NCBI RefSeq assembly: GCF_000380065.1
Contig: NZ_KB904376.1
Location: forward strand, 39,234 to 103,233
Direction: 5' to 3'
Length of the DNA stretch: 64,000 nt
Source: Streptococcus massiliensis DSM 18628
Lineage (GTDB): Bacteria > Bacillota > Bacilli > Lactobacillales > Streptococcaceae
The notes below the pieces were generated by a model, which saw only the letters and a list, made by a program, of their open reading frames with translations, did no database searches and was not told the origin of the DNA. The stretch's first letter is position 1, and every line of letters begins with the position of its first letter. Below are positions 28,590-37,503 of the stretch, one piece after another. The position numbers were made by a program, and so were the translations under genes.

Positions 28590-29528
28590 ATGATTGAGTT
28601 TGAAAAACCAAATATAACAAAAATTGATGAAAATACAGATTATGGCATGTTTGTAGTCGAACCACTAGAACGTGGTTATGGTACAACACTTGGCAACTCT
28701 CTTCGTCGTGTCCTTCTCGCTTCACTTCCAGGTGCTGCAGTAACTTCTATCAATATTGAAGGTGTTTTGCACGAGTTTGATACAGTTCCAGGTGTCCGTG
28801 AAGATGTGATGCAAATCATTCTGAACGTTAAAGGCATTGCTGTAAAATCTTACGTCCAAGACGAAAAGATGATTGAGCTTGATGTTGAAGGTCCTGCAGA
28901 AATTACTGCTGGAGATATCTTGACAGATAGTGATATCGAAATTGTAAACCCTGATCATTATCTTTTTACGATTGGTGAAGGTGCTAGCCTTAGAGCCAAG
29001 ATGACTGTTCACACAGGTCGTGGTTATGTACCAGCTGATGAAAATAAGAAAGATGATGCACCAGTGGGAACACTAGCAGTAGACTCTATCTACACGCCGG
29101 TGAAAAAAGTTAATTACCAAGTTGAACCAGCTCGTGTTGGTAGCAACGATGGTTTTGACAAATTAACTCTTGAAATCATGACAAATGGAACGATTATTCC
29201 TGAAGATGCGCTCGGTCTTTCTGCGCGAATTTTAACTGAACACCTTGATCTCTTTACAAATCTCACTGAAATTGCTAAGACAGCAGATGTGATGAAAGAG
29301 GCTGATACAAGTTCAGATGATCGCGTAATGGAACGAACGATTGAGGAATTAGATCTATCTGTTCGCTCTTACAACTGTTTGAAACGTGCGGGAATTAATA
29401 CCGTCTACGATTTGACAGAGAAGTCTGAGCCTGAAATGATGAAAGTACGCAATCTAGGTCGCAAGAGTTTGGAAGAAGTTAAGATTAAATTGGCTGATCT
29501 TGGACTTGGATTGAAAAACGATAAATAA
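28590..29528 (+). CDS. rpoA: RNA polymerase alpha subunit
   Basis: 312 residues. N-terminal dimerisation domain with [17 protein letters not shown]; flexible linker about 225-245; C-terminal domain [19 protein letters not shown] that contacts UP elements and activators. Embedded in the alpha operon between S11 and L17. Confidence 0.99.
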   Translation: MIEFEKPNITKIDENTDYGMFVVEPLERGYGTTLGNSLRRVLLASLPGAAVTSINIEGVLHEFDTVPGVREDVMQIILNVKGIAVKSYVQDEKMIELDVEGPAEITAGDILTDSDIEIVNPDHYLFTIGEGASLRAKMTVHTGRGYVPADENKKDDAPVGTLAVDSIYTPVKKVNYQVEPARVGSNDGFDKLTLEIMTNGTIIPEDALGLSARILTEHLDLFTNLTEIAKTADVMKEADTSSDDRVMERTIEELDLSVRSYNCLKRAGINTVYDLTEKSEPEMMKVRNLGRKSLEEVKIKLADLGLGLKNDK

Positions 29529-29545
29529 AGGAGGAATGAAACTAC

Positions 29546-29932
29546 ATGGCTTACCGTAAACTAGGACGTACTAGCTCACAACGTAAAGCAATGCTTCGCG
29601 ATTTGACAACTGATTTGATTATCAATGAATCAATTGTAACAACTGAAGCTCGTGCCAAAGAAATCCGCAAAACAGTTGAAAAAATGATCACTTTAGGTAA
29701 ACGTGGTGACTTGCATGCTCGTCGTCAAGCAGCAGCTTTTGTACGTAATGAAATTGCATCAGAAAGCTACGATGAAGCAAATGATAAATATACAGCAACT
29801 ACTGCTCTTCAAAAATTGTTCTCTGACTTGGCACCTCGCTATGCAGAACGCAATGGTGGATACACTCGTATTCTGAAGACTGAACCACGTCGTGGTGATG
29901 CTGCCCCAATGGCAATCATCGAATTAGTATAA
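29546..29932 (+). CDS. rplQ: Ribosomal protein L17
   Basis: 50S protein at the exit tunnel, 128 residues. [18 protein letters not shown] at the start, [14 protein letters not shown] near the end. Last gene of the superoperon; a structured 3' element and a strong terminator follow. Confidence 0.99.
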   Translation: MAYRKLGRTSSQRKAMLRDLTTDLIINESIVTTEARAKEIRKTVEKMITLGKRGDLHARRQAAAFVRNEIASESYDEANDKYTATTALQKLFSDLAPRYAERNGGYTRILKTEPRRGDAAPMAIIELV

Positions 29933-29945
29933 GATCATCATTTTT

Positions 29946-30040
29946 GTTGAGTGTTATGATGATGGAGTATCCAGTACTCTTAGTCTAGCTCTGGTCTACC
30001 GCTAGGTCTACCTAAGCCCTAGCGGTAACACTCATCATCA
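29946..30040 (+). ncRNA. L17 downstream element (3' UTR RNA structure)
   Basis: TGAGTGTT (29948-29955) closes with AACACTCA (30027-30034) around two inner hairpins: GAGTA/TACTC (29965-29979) and ACCGCTAGG/CCTAGCGGT (29998-30026). Position directly after rplQ and a branched shape fit the L17DE motif known from lactic acid bacteria. The match is by position and structure and no covariance model was run. Confidence 0.7.
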
Positions 30041-30051
30041 GATATGAGTAG

Positions 30052-30108
30052 ACACTTGTTTACGAAATTGCTTTTAGAAAAAACAATTTCGCAAGCAGGT
30101 GTTTTTTT
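30052..30108 (+). terminator. Terminator of the S10-spc-alpha superoperon
   Basis: ACACTTG and CGAAATTG (30052-30070) pair with CAATTTCG and CAAGCAGGTGT (30084-30102), followed by a T-run. Confidence 0.88.
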
Positions 30109-30149
30109 ATTTTATTAAAATTTTAATTTATGAAAGTAAGAAATATCTC

Positions 30150-30205
30150 TTGACATTTTTTGATTACAGTTGTAAACTATAATAAGAAATATGATTACAA
30201 ATGTA
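30150..30205 (+). promoter_or_regulatory. copYAZ promoter with two cop boxes
   Basis: TTGACA (30150-30155) is followed at 17 nt by TAAACT (30173-30178) and at 22 nt by TATAAT (30178-30183), so the -10 is ambiguous. Two TACAnnTGTA operators, at 30165-30174 and 30196-30205, match the CopY consensus. The first lies between the -35 and -10, so CopY binding would block RNA polymerase. Confidence 0.88.
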
Positions 30206-30225
30206 ATCGAGCGAGGGGCTTTTAT

Positions 30226-30660
30226 ATGGAAAATATCTCTATGACGACCAGCGAGCGGCAAGTCATGCGGGTCATTTGGGCTTATCCTCATAGTAGAAGC
30301 CAAGAAATTATTATGCGACTTGAGAATGATTTCTCTTGGAAGCCTGCGACCATCAAGACCTTGCTGAATCGGCTTAAGCGAAAAAGTCTTATCTCTATGG
30401 AAAAGATTGATGGGAAATTTTACTATAATAGTTTAATTTCGGAAGAAGAACAACTAGCGGTAGAGCGCCAGCGACTTTTATCGGGGATTTGTAATACTAA
30501 GCAGGGACAACTGCTGGCAAATCTCGTTGAAGAAAGTCGGTTATCTCAAAAAGATATTAGTCGGTTGATAGGAATTTTAGAAGAGCGCCGTGCGACAGCT
30601 CCTGAGGAGGTTTCTTGCTCTTGCGTTAAGGGGCAATGCCGCTGTGCACATCATGATTAG
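30226..30660 (+). CDS. copY: Copper-responsive repressor CopY
   Basis: Zn-CopY represses the cop operon; Cu(I) displaces zinc and releases DNA. The N-terminal winged helix of the BlaI/MecI family (TTSERQVMRVIWAY) is followed by the C-terminal CSCVKGQCRC metal site (CxCx4CxC). I chose ATG at 30226 (144 residues), 7 bases after GAGGGG. Upstream in-frame codons overlap the operators. It represses its own operon through the two cop boxes. Confidence 0.95.
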   Translation: MENISMTTSERQVMRVIWAYPHSRSQEIIMRLENDFSWKPATIKTLLNRLKRKSLISMEKIDGKFYYNSLISEEEQLAVERQRLLSGICNTKQGQLLANLVEESRLSQKDISRLIGILEERRATAPEEVSCSCVKGQCRCAHHD

Positions 30661-30672
30661 AAAGAGGAAGAA

Positions 30673-32916
30673 ATGGATAAAAGAAGCTATAAAATTTCCG
30701 GAATGACTTGTGCTACTTGTGCTTTGACAGTAGAAATGGCGGTCAAGGAAGTTCCAAATACAAGTGATGTGGCCGTGAATTTAGCAACGGAAAGACTAAC
30801 CTTCCAGCCGACAGGACTTGTTTCTGATCAGGCGATTTTGAAGGCTGTTTCTGATGCGGGTTACGAGGCTACATTAATAGATGAGGAGAATAATCAGGAG
30901 CGTCAGGCTGCTTTTTCAGAAAAGGAGCACAGGCGTCGGAAACTGGGAAAATCAGTAAAATGGGCAGTTATCTTTACCGTACCCCTTCTTTATGTTGCTA
31001 TGGGGTCGATGATCGGTTTACCCTTACCTAATTTTCTAAATCCTAGGAGCAATCCCATACTAATTGTGTGGCTGGAGTTGTTTCTCACTCTTCCAGTGAT
31101 GTACTTGGGGCGTGGTTTCTATACGCGAGGTTTTCGTAATTTGTTTAAAGGACATCCGAATATGGATAGTTTGATTGCTATGGGGACGAGCGCTGCTTTT
31201 CTCTATAGTGCCTATGCCTTTCTTCACGTTCTTGAAGGTCACGTTCATTTTGTACATCAGCTATATTTTGAGTCTGTAGCAACGATTATCACTTTGGTTT
31301 TGCTTGGGAAATATTTAGAGGCAGGCGCCAAAGGTCGGACTTCGCAGGCTATCAAAGAATTGATGCAGTTGGTTCCAAGCAAGGCGACTGTGATTCGGAA
31401 TGGGCAAGTGATGGAAATTCCCACTGAGGATATTGTAGTTGGGGATATCGTTCGTGTGAAACCGGGTGATCGGATTCCGGTAGATGGTCAGGTCATCGCA
31501 GGTCAGACAACAGTAGACGAAGCCATGATGACAGGGGAGAGCATGCCTGTAGTCAAAGGAGTCGGTTCCAATGTGACTAGTGCTACCATCAATCAAACTG
31601 GAACAGTGGACTATCGTGCAGAGCGTGTGGGAGCGGATACTACATTAGCCCAAATTATTCATTTAGTTGAAGAGGCTCAGGGATCTAAAGCTCCGATTGC
31701 AGCTCTAGCAGACCAAATTGCTCAGTATTTTGTACCGACAGTTTTGGCTTTGGCTACTTTTGCAGCTTTGGCTTGGTATTTTATTGGTGGGCAGTCAGTT
31801 CCTTTTTCACTTTCCATTTTTATAGCGGTTTTGGTTATTGCTTGTCCCTGTGCTCTGGGCTTGGCTACACCAACGGCTATGATGGTCGGCATGGGAAAGG
31901 GTGCTGAAAATGGCATTCTGATTAAATCAGGGACAGCTTTAGAGGTTGCTCATCAAGTGAACACAGTCGTTCTAGATAAGACGGGAACAATCACTGAAGG
32001 CAGACCTCAACTAGTAGATATGGCTTTGTTTGATCGAGGAATGAATCGCCAAAAAATCTTACAATTAGTTGCGAGTGTCGAGCAAGCTAGTAATCATCCC
32101 TTGGCTAAAGCCCTTGTAGAAGCGGCACAAGCAGAGCAGTTAGAGTTAGAAGAGATTCAACATTTTGAGAATCTCTCAGGTCAAGGTTTGAAGGCACAAG
32201 TGGCTCAATATCAGCTTCTTATCGGTAACGAATCTCTACTCAACAATAAAAATGTGCCACTTGACCAAGCACAGAAAACTCTGGAGCTATTTGCTAAAAA
32301 CGGGCAGACACCAATTCTTGTCGCCATTGATGGGAAACTTGCTGCGGTTATAGCAGTTGCTGATCAAATCAAAAATACGAGCAAGGCTGCAATTACGGCA
32401 CTTCAAGCACGAAATATCAAAGTTGTTATGTTGACGGGTGATCGGCTTGAGACTGCCGAGAATATTGCCAAGCAGATTGGAGTGGATGAAGTTGTTGCTC
32501 AAGTTTTGCCACAGGATAAAGCGCAAGTGATTAAAGATTTTCAAGCTCAAGGACGTAAAGTAGCTATGGTTGGTGATGGCATTAATGATGCGCCAGCCTT
32601 AGCTCAATCCGACGTCGGAATTGCAATCGGTTCCGGGACGGATGTTGCCCTAGAGGCGGCTGATATTGTCCTTATGCACAGTGATCTTATGGATGTCAAT
32701 CGTGCTCTGACCCTCAGTCAGGCAACGCTTCACAATATTAAGGAAAATCTCTTTTGGGCATTTGCCTATAATGTTTTTGGAATTCCTATCGCTATGGGAG
32801 TACTTACTTTTTGGGGTGGTCCCCTTCTTAATCCTATGATCGCAGGCTTAGCCATGAGTCTTAGCTCGGTTTCTGTCGTGACCAATGCCCTGCGACTTCG
32901 TTATACAAAATTATAA
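30673..32916 (+). CDS. copA: Copper-exporting P1B-type ATPase CopA
   Basis: Pumps Cu(I) out of the cell, 747 residues. One N-terminal HMA domain with GMTCATCAL (residues 9-17). Then transmembrane segments, MTGES in the actuator domain, the membrane metal site CPCALGLATP, phosphorylation motif DKTGTITEG and hinge GDGINDAPAL. Final spans carry NVFGIP and MSLSSVSVVTNALRL, which supply the second Cu site residues. Twelve bases after copY. Confidence 0.98.
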   Translation: MDKRSYKISGMTCATCALTVEMAVKEVPNTSDVAVNLATERLTFQPTGLVSDQAILKAVSDAGYEATLIDEENNQERQAAFSEKEHRRRKLGKSVKWAVIFTVPLLYVAMGSMIGLPLPNFLNPRSNPILIVWLELFLTLPVMYLGRGFYTRGFRNLFKGHPNMDSLIAMGTSAAFLYSAYAFLHVLEGHVHFVHQLYFESVATIITLVLLGKYLEAGAKGRTSQAIKELMQLVPSKATVIRNGQVMEIPTEDIVVGDIVRVKPGDRIPVDGQVIAGQTTVDEAMMTGESMPVVKGVGSNVTSATINQTGTVDYRAERVGADTTLAQIIHLVEEAQGSKAPIAALADQIAQYFVPTVLALATFAALAWYFIGGQSVPFSLSIFIAVLVIACPCALGLATPTAMMVGMGKGAENGILIKSGTALEVAHQVNTVVLDKTGTITEGRPQLVDMALFDRGMNRQKILQLVASVEQASNHPLAKALVEAAQAEQLELEEIQHFENLSGQGLKAQVAQYQLLIGNESLLNNKNVPLDQAQKTLELFAKNGQTPILVAIDGKLAAVIAVADQIKNTSKAAITALQARNIKVVMLTGDRLETAENIAKQIGVDEVVAQVLPQDKAQVIKDFQAQGRKVAMVGDGINDAPALAQSDVGIAIGSGTDVALEAADIVLMHSDLMDVNRALTLSQATLHNIKENLFWAFAYNVFGIPIAMGVLTFWGGPLLNPMIAGLAMSLSSVSVVTNALRLRYTKL

Positions 32917-32928
32917 AGGAGAATTCAA

Positions 32929-33138
32929 ATGAAACAAACCATTAAACTAGAAAATCTATCTTGTCAAAACTGTGTCAAACATGTGACTAAGCATTTTGAA
33001 CAGTTAGCAGGTGTAAGTGAGGTAACTATTGACTTGGCAAGTCAAACTGCCCTGGTCGAAACAAGCCAGGCCCACTCTCTAAGTGACTACCAAACGGCAC
33101 TTGCAAAAACAGTTTACAAGGCTTTGTCAGTGGACTAG
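32929..33138 (+). CDS. copZ: Copper chaperone CopZ
   Basis: 69-residue HMA protein that passes Cu(I) to CopA and CopY. The metal site is SCQNC (15-19); the usual MxCxxC methionine is replaced by leucine (LSCQNC). AAAGGAG precedes the ATG. Last gene of copYAZ. Confidence 0.93.
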   Translation: MKQTIKLENLSCQNCVKHVTKHFEQLAGVSEVTIDLASQTALVETSQAHSLSDYQTALAKTVYKALSVD

Positions 33139-33317
33139 TCGGATAAATTTGAACCTAATCAACCTCAAAAATGAAATAGGACATTTGTAAATGGCTCATC
33201 CTAATCCTTATCAATCAAATTTTTAAGTAAAAAATGATAAAACCGAGGTTTTTAAGCAAATTCTTTTCATAAATACTGAAAATCCTGTATAATACTTGAT
33301 ACAAAGGTAAGAAGTAT

Positions 33318-33680
33318 ATGTATAAAGTGATTGAAATGTATGGAGATACAGAACCGTGGTGGTTTTTTGAGGATTGGGAAAAGGACGTTGTTGCGACGCG
33401 AACATTTGAGAATTACTATGAAGCGCTCAAATATTATAAAACGATCTGGGTAAAATGGCAGAGTAAACTACCATTTTATCAAAGTCGTAGTGACTTGATG
33501 ACGATCTTTTGGAATCCGAGTGACAAGCGATGGTGCGATGAGTGTAATGAATATTTGCAGCAATATTATTCGATTGCTTTACTAGAGGATGATCACCAAG
33601 TGGCTAAAAGTAAATTTCGTCCGGGTTATCAGAAACAAAATGCTAAGCAGCAAGTAAAGATATGCAAGTTGAAACGATGA
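33318..33680 (+). CDS. DUF1033 family protein
   Basis: 120-residue, aromatic-rich cytosolic protein (MYKVIEMYGDTEPWWFFEDWE at the start, read as YGDTEPWWFFEDW). The DUF1033 family often sits just before the comY/cgl operon in streptococci, as here. Function unknown. A TATAAT lies at about 33286; the basic tail KQQVKICKLKR is unusual. A terminator separates it from comYA. Confidence 0.8.
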   Translation: MYKVIEMYGDTEPWWFFEDWEKDVVATRTFENYYEALKYYKTIWVKWQSKLPFYQSRSDLMTIFWNPSDKRWCDECNEYLQQYYSIALLEDDHQVAKSKFRPGYQKQNAKQQVKICKLKR

Positions 33681-33681
33681 A

Positions 33682-33710
33682 AGTCTACGTCAAGTAGGCT
33701 TTTTATTTTT
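33682..33710 (+). terminator. Terminator between the DUF1033 gene and comYA
   Basis: AGTCTAC (33682-33688) pairs with GTAGGCT (33694-33700), one G-U, followed by TTTTATTTTT. It isolates the late-competence operon from read-through. Confidence 0.82.
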
Positions 33711-33782
33711 GAAAACACCATCTAGCATATATAAATTATTGGAATTAAAAAATTGCTCTTTTTTATAATTTTTCCTTTATTT

Positions 33783-33790
33783 TACGAATA
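33783..33790 (+). promoter_or_regulatory. ComX (SigX) cin-box of the comY operon
   Basis: TACGAATA preceded by a T-rich stretch is the streptococcal combox bound by the alternative sigma factor ComX. It lies 55 bases before comYA. The usual sigma-A -35 is missing, as expected. Confidence 0.92.
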
Positions 33791-33844
33791 AGTAAGTGAA
33801 GTAAAAATCTGATTATTCTGTTGGAATAAGATAGAGAGGAGATT

Positions 33845-34786
33845 ATGGTTCAAAAAATAGCTGAGGATCTGATAGCCAGAGCCCGCGCTCAACTAGCACA
33901 GGATATTTATTTTGTGCCTAAGAAAGACTGCTACGAGCTTTTTTTCCGAGTGGGAGATGAGCGAGTTTTTATTCGCAAGTATGACTTGGAGCAGATGGTT
34001 ACGGTTATCGGGCATTTCAAATTTAAGGCGGGTATGAATGTAGGTGAGAAACGTCGCAGTCAGCTGGGGTCTTGTGATTATTTGGTAGATGGGCAGGTTA
34101 CGTCACTTCGTCTGTCGACTGTGGGGGATTATCGTGGACTGGAGAGTTTGGTTATTCGACTTCTTCATGATGAAAGTCGAGAACTGCATTTCTGGTTTGA
34201 TGAAATAGAGAACCTATCAAGTAAATGCAATAGGCGCGGCTTGTATCTTTTTTCGGGTCCTGTTGGAAGTGGCAAGACTACACTTATGCATGAGCTTGCT
34301 AAAAGACGCTTTGTAGGGCAACAAATCATGTCTATTGAAGATCCTGTTGAGCTTAAACAAGACAATATATTACAGCTTCAACTTAATGAAGCGATTGGCA
34401 TGACCTATGATAACTTAATTAAGCTATCGCTTCGGCATCGTCCAGATTTGCTGATCATTGGAGAAATTCGCGATGCAGAAACTGCACGAGCAGTTATCAG
34501 AGCTAGCTTAACGGGTGTAACTGTTTTTTCAACGATTCACGCGAAGAGCGTCCCGGGAGTTTATGAGCGTCTGTTGGAGCTCGGTGTCAGGCAAGAAGAA
34601 TTGAAAAATAGCTTGCAAGGAATATGTTATCAACGATTAATTGCGGGGGGAGGACTGGTAGATTTTGTCGAACGAAATTTTGAAATGCACCAAGCCACAC
34701 GCTGGAATGCGCAAGTGGATTGCTTGGTTGCAGATGGACATCTCACTAAGGAAGGCGGACAAGCCGAAAAAATTGGCGACAGCTAA
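33845..34786 (+). CDS. comYA: Competence pseudopilus assembly ATPase ComYA (ComGA)
   Basis: Hexameric secretion-type ATPase that powers assembly of the DNA-uptake pseudopilus, 313 residues. Walker A GPVGSGKTT at about 139-147, Asp box IMSIEDPVE, Walker B LLIIGEIRD and His box STIHAKS. Cytosolic, membrane-associated via ComYB. AGAGGAG precedes the ATG. The comYB start lies inside its 3' end. Confidence 0.97.
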   Translation: MVQKIAEDLIARARAQLAQDIYFVPKKDCYELFFRVGDERVFIRKYDLEQMVTVIGHFKFKAGMNVGEKRRSQLGSCDYLVDGQVTSLRLSTVGDYRGLESLVIRLLHDESRELHFWFDEIENLSSKCNRRGLYLFSGPVGSGKTTLMHELAKRRFVGQQIMSIEDPVELKQDNILQLQLNEAIGMTYDNLIKLSLRHRPDLLIIGEIRDAETARAVIRASLTGVTVFSTIHAKSVPGVYERLLELGVRQEELKNSLQGICYQRLIAGGGLVDFVERNFEMHQATRWNAQVDCLVADGHLTKEGGQAEKIGDS

Positions 34787-35750
34787 GCAAGAACAGGTCG
34801 TCGCTCTTTTCAATAATCTTTTTGCAAGTGGCTTTCATTTAGGAGAGATGATTTCCTTTTTGGAACGCAGTCGTCTCTTACCTAGCTCTGCTATTCAGAT
34901 TATGCGGCAGGGACTTGAATTAGGGCAACCATTTTCTAGTATAATGGAAAATTTAGGTTTTTCTACCGCAGTTGTAACCCAACTCTCTTTGGCAGAGTTA
35001 CATGGTAATGTAGGTTTGAGCTTGATCAAAATTGAAGATTATTTAAGCAATATTTCTAAGGTTCGCAAAAAATTAATTGAAGTGGCAACTTATCCTGTGA
35101 TGCTCTTAGGCTTCCTCGTTCTTATCATGCTGGGCTTGAAGAATTATCTCCTGCCTCAACTTCAAAGTCAAAATTTAGCCACTCAGGTTATTAGTAACCT
35201 ACCCAAGATATTTTTTAGTTTTGTATTGCTCGTTTTGGCGTTTATTGGAATTGGACTTTACTATTGGAAGAGATCATCGCATATGCTGATTTTCAGCATT
35301 TTGGCAAAAATATCCTTTATAAAAAAGTTTATCCAAAATTATTTAACAGCCTACTATGCACGAGAATGGGGAACGATGATTGGTCAGGGCTTAGAACTTA
35401 GTCAAATTTTTACTCTTATGAAAGAGCAACCTTCTTGCCTCTTTCGAGAGTTAGGAGCAGATTTGGAAAGGCGACTGATGCTAGGGCAATCATTTGCTCA
35501 ATCTGTTCAATCTTATTCTTTTTTCCACAAAGAGTTATCTTTGATTATTGAATACGGTGAGGTTAAGTCAAAGTTAGGAAGCGAGCTAGAAATCTATGCT
35601 GAAAAGACTTGGGAGAATTTTTTTGCTCGTGTTAACAAAGCGATGAATATCATTCAGCCCCTCGTTTTTGTCTTTGTGGCGCTGATGATTGTATTACTTT
35701 ATGCAGCAATGTTGCTGCCTATTTATCAAAATATGGAGGTTCATTTATGA
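34734..35750 (+). CDS. comYB: Competence pseudopilus membrane platform ComYB (ComGB)
   Basis: Polytopic inner-membrane platform (type II secretion F family) that couples the ATPase to pilin extraction, 338 residues. Three hydrophobic spans near 113-135, 150-175 and 310-335. ATG at 34734 is chosen because the protein then begins MDISLRK and has the usual family length; an upstream TTG would add 23 residues with no family support. It overlaps comYA by 53 bases. Confidence 0.93.
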   Translation: MDISLRKADKPKKLATAKQEQVVALFNNLFASGFHLGEMISFLERSRLLPSSAIQIMRQGLELGQPFSSIMENLGFSTAVVTQLSLAELHGNVGLSLIKIEDYLSNISKVRKKLIEVATYPVMLLGFLVLIMLGLKNYLLPQLQSQNLATQVISNLPKIFFSFVLLVLAFIGIGLYYWKRSSHMLIFSILAKISFIKKFIQNYLTAYYAREWGTMIGQGLELSQIFTLMKEQPSCLFRELGADLERRLMLGQSFAQSVQSYSFFHKELSLIIEYGEVKSKLGSELEIYAEKTWENFFARVNKAMNIIQPLVFVFVALMIVLLYAAMLLPIYQNMEVHL

Positions 35751-36076
35751 AAAAATTATTTTTAACAATCAAAAAATCTACAGTTAAGGCTTTTACGTTA
35801 ATAGAAATGTTAGTCGTCCTTCTCATTATCAGTGTACTTATGCTGCTCTTTGTACCAAATTTAACCAAACAAAAAGATGCGGTGACTGAAAAGGGAAATG
35901 CTGCTGTGGTTAAAGTTGTGGAAAGTCAAGCGGAGCTGTACGCTCTGGATCATCCAAATGATACAGTTACGGTTGCTAAACTTCAGATGGAAGGGAAAAT
36001 TACAGACAGCCAAGCTAAGGCTTATAGAGCATACTATGCAAAAAATACTTCTGAAACACCTAATGTTGGCAGTTAA
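35747..36076 (+). CDS. comYC: Major competence pseudopilin ComYC (ComGC)
   Basis: Main subunit of the transformation pilus, 109 residues. The prepilin leader ends KA and mature protein begins FTLIEMLVVLLIISVL, with Glu5 in place; cleaved by a peptidase not in this window. Four-base overlap with comYB (ATGA). Pilus assembly does not involve the sortase pili upstream. Confidence 0.96.
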   Translation: MKKLFLTIKKSTVKAFTLIEMLVVLLIISVLMLLFVPNLTKQKDAVTEKGNAAVVKVVESQAELYALDHPNDTVTVAKLQMEGKITDSQAKAYRAYYAKNTSETPNVGS

Positions 36077-36461
36077 GGCCTTTACATTACTAGAGAGTTT
36101 ACTGGTTTTAGTAGTAACGAGTACTCTTTTATTGCTTTTGTCGGGGACGATCACTTCAAGTTTTCAAACGGTGGAGGAACATTTGTTCTTTTTGGACTTT
36201 GAGCATGTCTATTCTGAAAGTCAAAAGCAGAGTTTAGCTGCTTATCAGCCTTTGGAATTATCAATTAATGAGAAAGAAATCTCAAATGGTGTGAGTAAAA
36301 TTCGCTTACCCAAGGGAATTTCGACAAGTCCACAGACCTTGACTTTTGATAAGGGAGGAGGCAACTCTTCTTTAGGCAAGATTATCTTTCGGACTAGGAC
36401 GAAAACAGTAGCCTATCAACTTTATATGGGAAATGGAAAATTTAAAAAAACAGAAAATTAA
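36063..36461 (+). CDS. comYD: Minor competence pseudopilin ComYD (ComGD)
   Basis: 132 residues; the prepilin junction is AVKA/FTLLESLLVL. I place the start at ATG 36063, giving a 6-residue leader as in relatives; an in-frame ATG at 36036 would give 141 residues. Neither has a strong Shine-Dalgarno and translation is probably coupled to comYC, which ends at 36076. Confidence 0.88.
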   Translation: MLAVKAFTLLESLLVLVVTSTLLLLLSGTITSSFQTVEEHLFFLDFEHVYSESQKQSLAAYQPLELSINEKEISNGVSKIRLPKGISTSPQTLTFDKGGGNSSLGKIIFRTRTKTVAYQLYMGNGKFKKTEN

Positions 36462-36726
36462 GGCTTATATTCTTCTCGAGGCCTTGGTGGCACTGGCAAT
36501 TTTTGCCTTTATTGCAACGATTGTGCTGGAAAATATCCGGATAATGAGACAAAATCAGGCAATAACTATGAAACGTGAGGAAGTGCTGCGCGTGGCACAT
36601 ATGGCTTTGCAAACTCAAAAAGACACGCTTACTCTTAACGGAATTACTGTGCGAGTTGAAAAAAGCAACAATCAACTTATTGTTTATCAAGGGGAAAAAG
36701 AGGTGCTTTATGTGGAAAGACGTTAA
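36433..36726 (+). CDS. comYE: Minor competence pseudopilin ComYE (ComGE)
   Basis: 97 residues. Leader MENLKKQKIKA then YILLEALVALAIFAF: the +1 residue is Tyr where Phe is usual, and Glu5 is kept. Overlaps comYD by 29 bases. Predicted minor initiator pseudopilin. Confidence 0.9.
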   Translation: MENLKKQKIKAYILLEALVALAIFAFIATIVLENIRIMRQNQAITMKREEVLRVAHMALQTQKDTLTLNGITVRVEKSNNQLIVYQGEKEVLYVERR

Positions 36727-37147
36727 TGTGCGGGCTTTCAGCTTATTAGAGGCTTTGGTCGCTTTACTGGTTATTTCAGGGGGGCTTCTCTTGTTTCAGT
36801 CAATGAGTCAACTTTTGGCTGCTGATCTTCGGTATCAAACTCAACAGGAACAACGAGATTGGCTCCTGTTTGTAGATCAATTAGATAATGAACTATCACG
36901 CAGTCAATTTCAAAAGGTGGAGAATAACAAGATCTATGTTCACCAAGATGGGAAAGACATAGCTTTTGGGAAATCGAACAAAGATGATTTTCGTAAGAGC
37001 AATAGTGCAGGCCAGGGTTATCAGCCGATAATTTTTAGAATTAAACAGGCAACGATTCGTAAGGACAAGGACATGATTACGCTGAGTTTGGTTTTTGAGA
37101 AAGGGCTGGAAAGAAAGGTGGTCTATCGTGTGGAGGAAAACAGTTAA
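36710..37147 (+). CDS. comYF: Minor competence pseudopilin ComYF (ComGF)
   Basis: 145 residues from ATG at 36710, with AAGAGGTG just upstream. Leader MWKDVNVRA then FSLLEALVALLVISGG. The upstream part of the open frame (from 36575) overlaps comYE and is not expected to be translated. Overlaps comYE by 17 bases. Confidence 0.9.
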   Translation: MWKDVNVRAFSLLEALVALLVISGGLLLFQSMSQLLAADLRYQTQQEQRDWLLFVDQLDNELSRSQFQKVENNKIYVHQDGKDIAFGKSNKDDFRKSNSAGQGYQPIIFRIKQATIRKDKDMITLSLVFEKGLERKVVYRVEENS

Positions 37148-37484
37148 GGCAGGAGTGCTTCTTTACGCTCTTTTAATGATGGCAGTGTTTAGCTTGCTCT
37201 TGCAGTTTTATCTGAACCGTCAAGCAGCAACAGCTAAAATCTTACAGCAAAACCAAGAGCGACAAGAGGCGTTTGCGATGGCTCTGTTAGCTAAAGAGGG
37301 AAAAAATCAGCCGGTACAAACTTTTGATAAGGGAAAAGTCATTTCTAGTCAAAAGAAAGGGCAGCAAATCTTTCAAGTTCGGACTGAAAGTGGAACAACT
37401 TATGTTTACAACTTTACCTTAAATCAAGAACTAAAATCAGATTCATCTATGAAATCAACTCAAACAGATAGCCAAAAGGAGTAG
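37128..37484 (+). CDS. comYG: Competence protein ComYG (ComGG)
   Basis: 118 residues from a GTG at 37128: VWRKTVKAGVLLYALLMMAVF. It has a single N-terminal span and a polar C-terminus, lacks the pseudopilin Glu5, and resembles CglG of pneumococcus in its start (VKAGVLLYA) and LLLQFYLNRQ. The longer open frame from 37095 lies within comYF. Overlaps comYF by 20 bases. Last of the seven pseudopilus genes. Confidence 0.85.
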   Translation: MWRKTVKAGVLLYALLMMAVFSLLLQFYLNRQAATAKILQQNQERQEAFAMALLAKEGKNQPVQTFDKGKVISSQKKGQQIFQVRTESGTTYVYNFTLNQELKSDSSMKSTQTDSQKE

Positions 37485-37503
37485 ATTTTGGTATCATAGG
37501 GAT

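Noticed and set aside
29936-30040. Second rho-independent terminator after rplQ
   Set aside because: The structure is branched and has no T-run; the real terminator is at 30052-30108.
34665-34733. Longer comYB start
   Set aside because: The upstream TTG extension overlaps the comYA coding end and has no family similarity; MDISLRK is the expected start.
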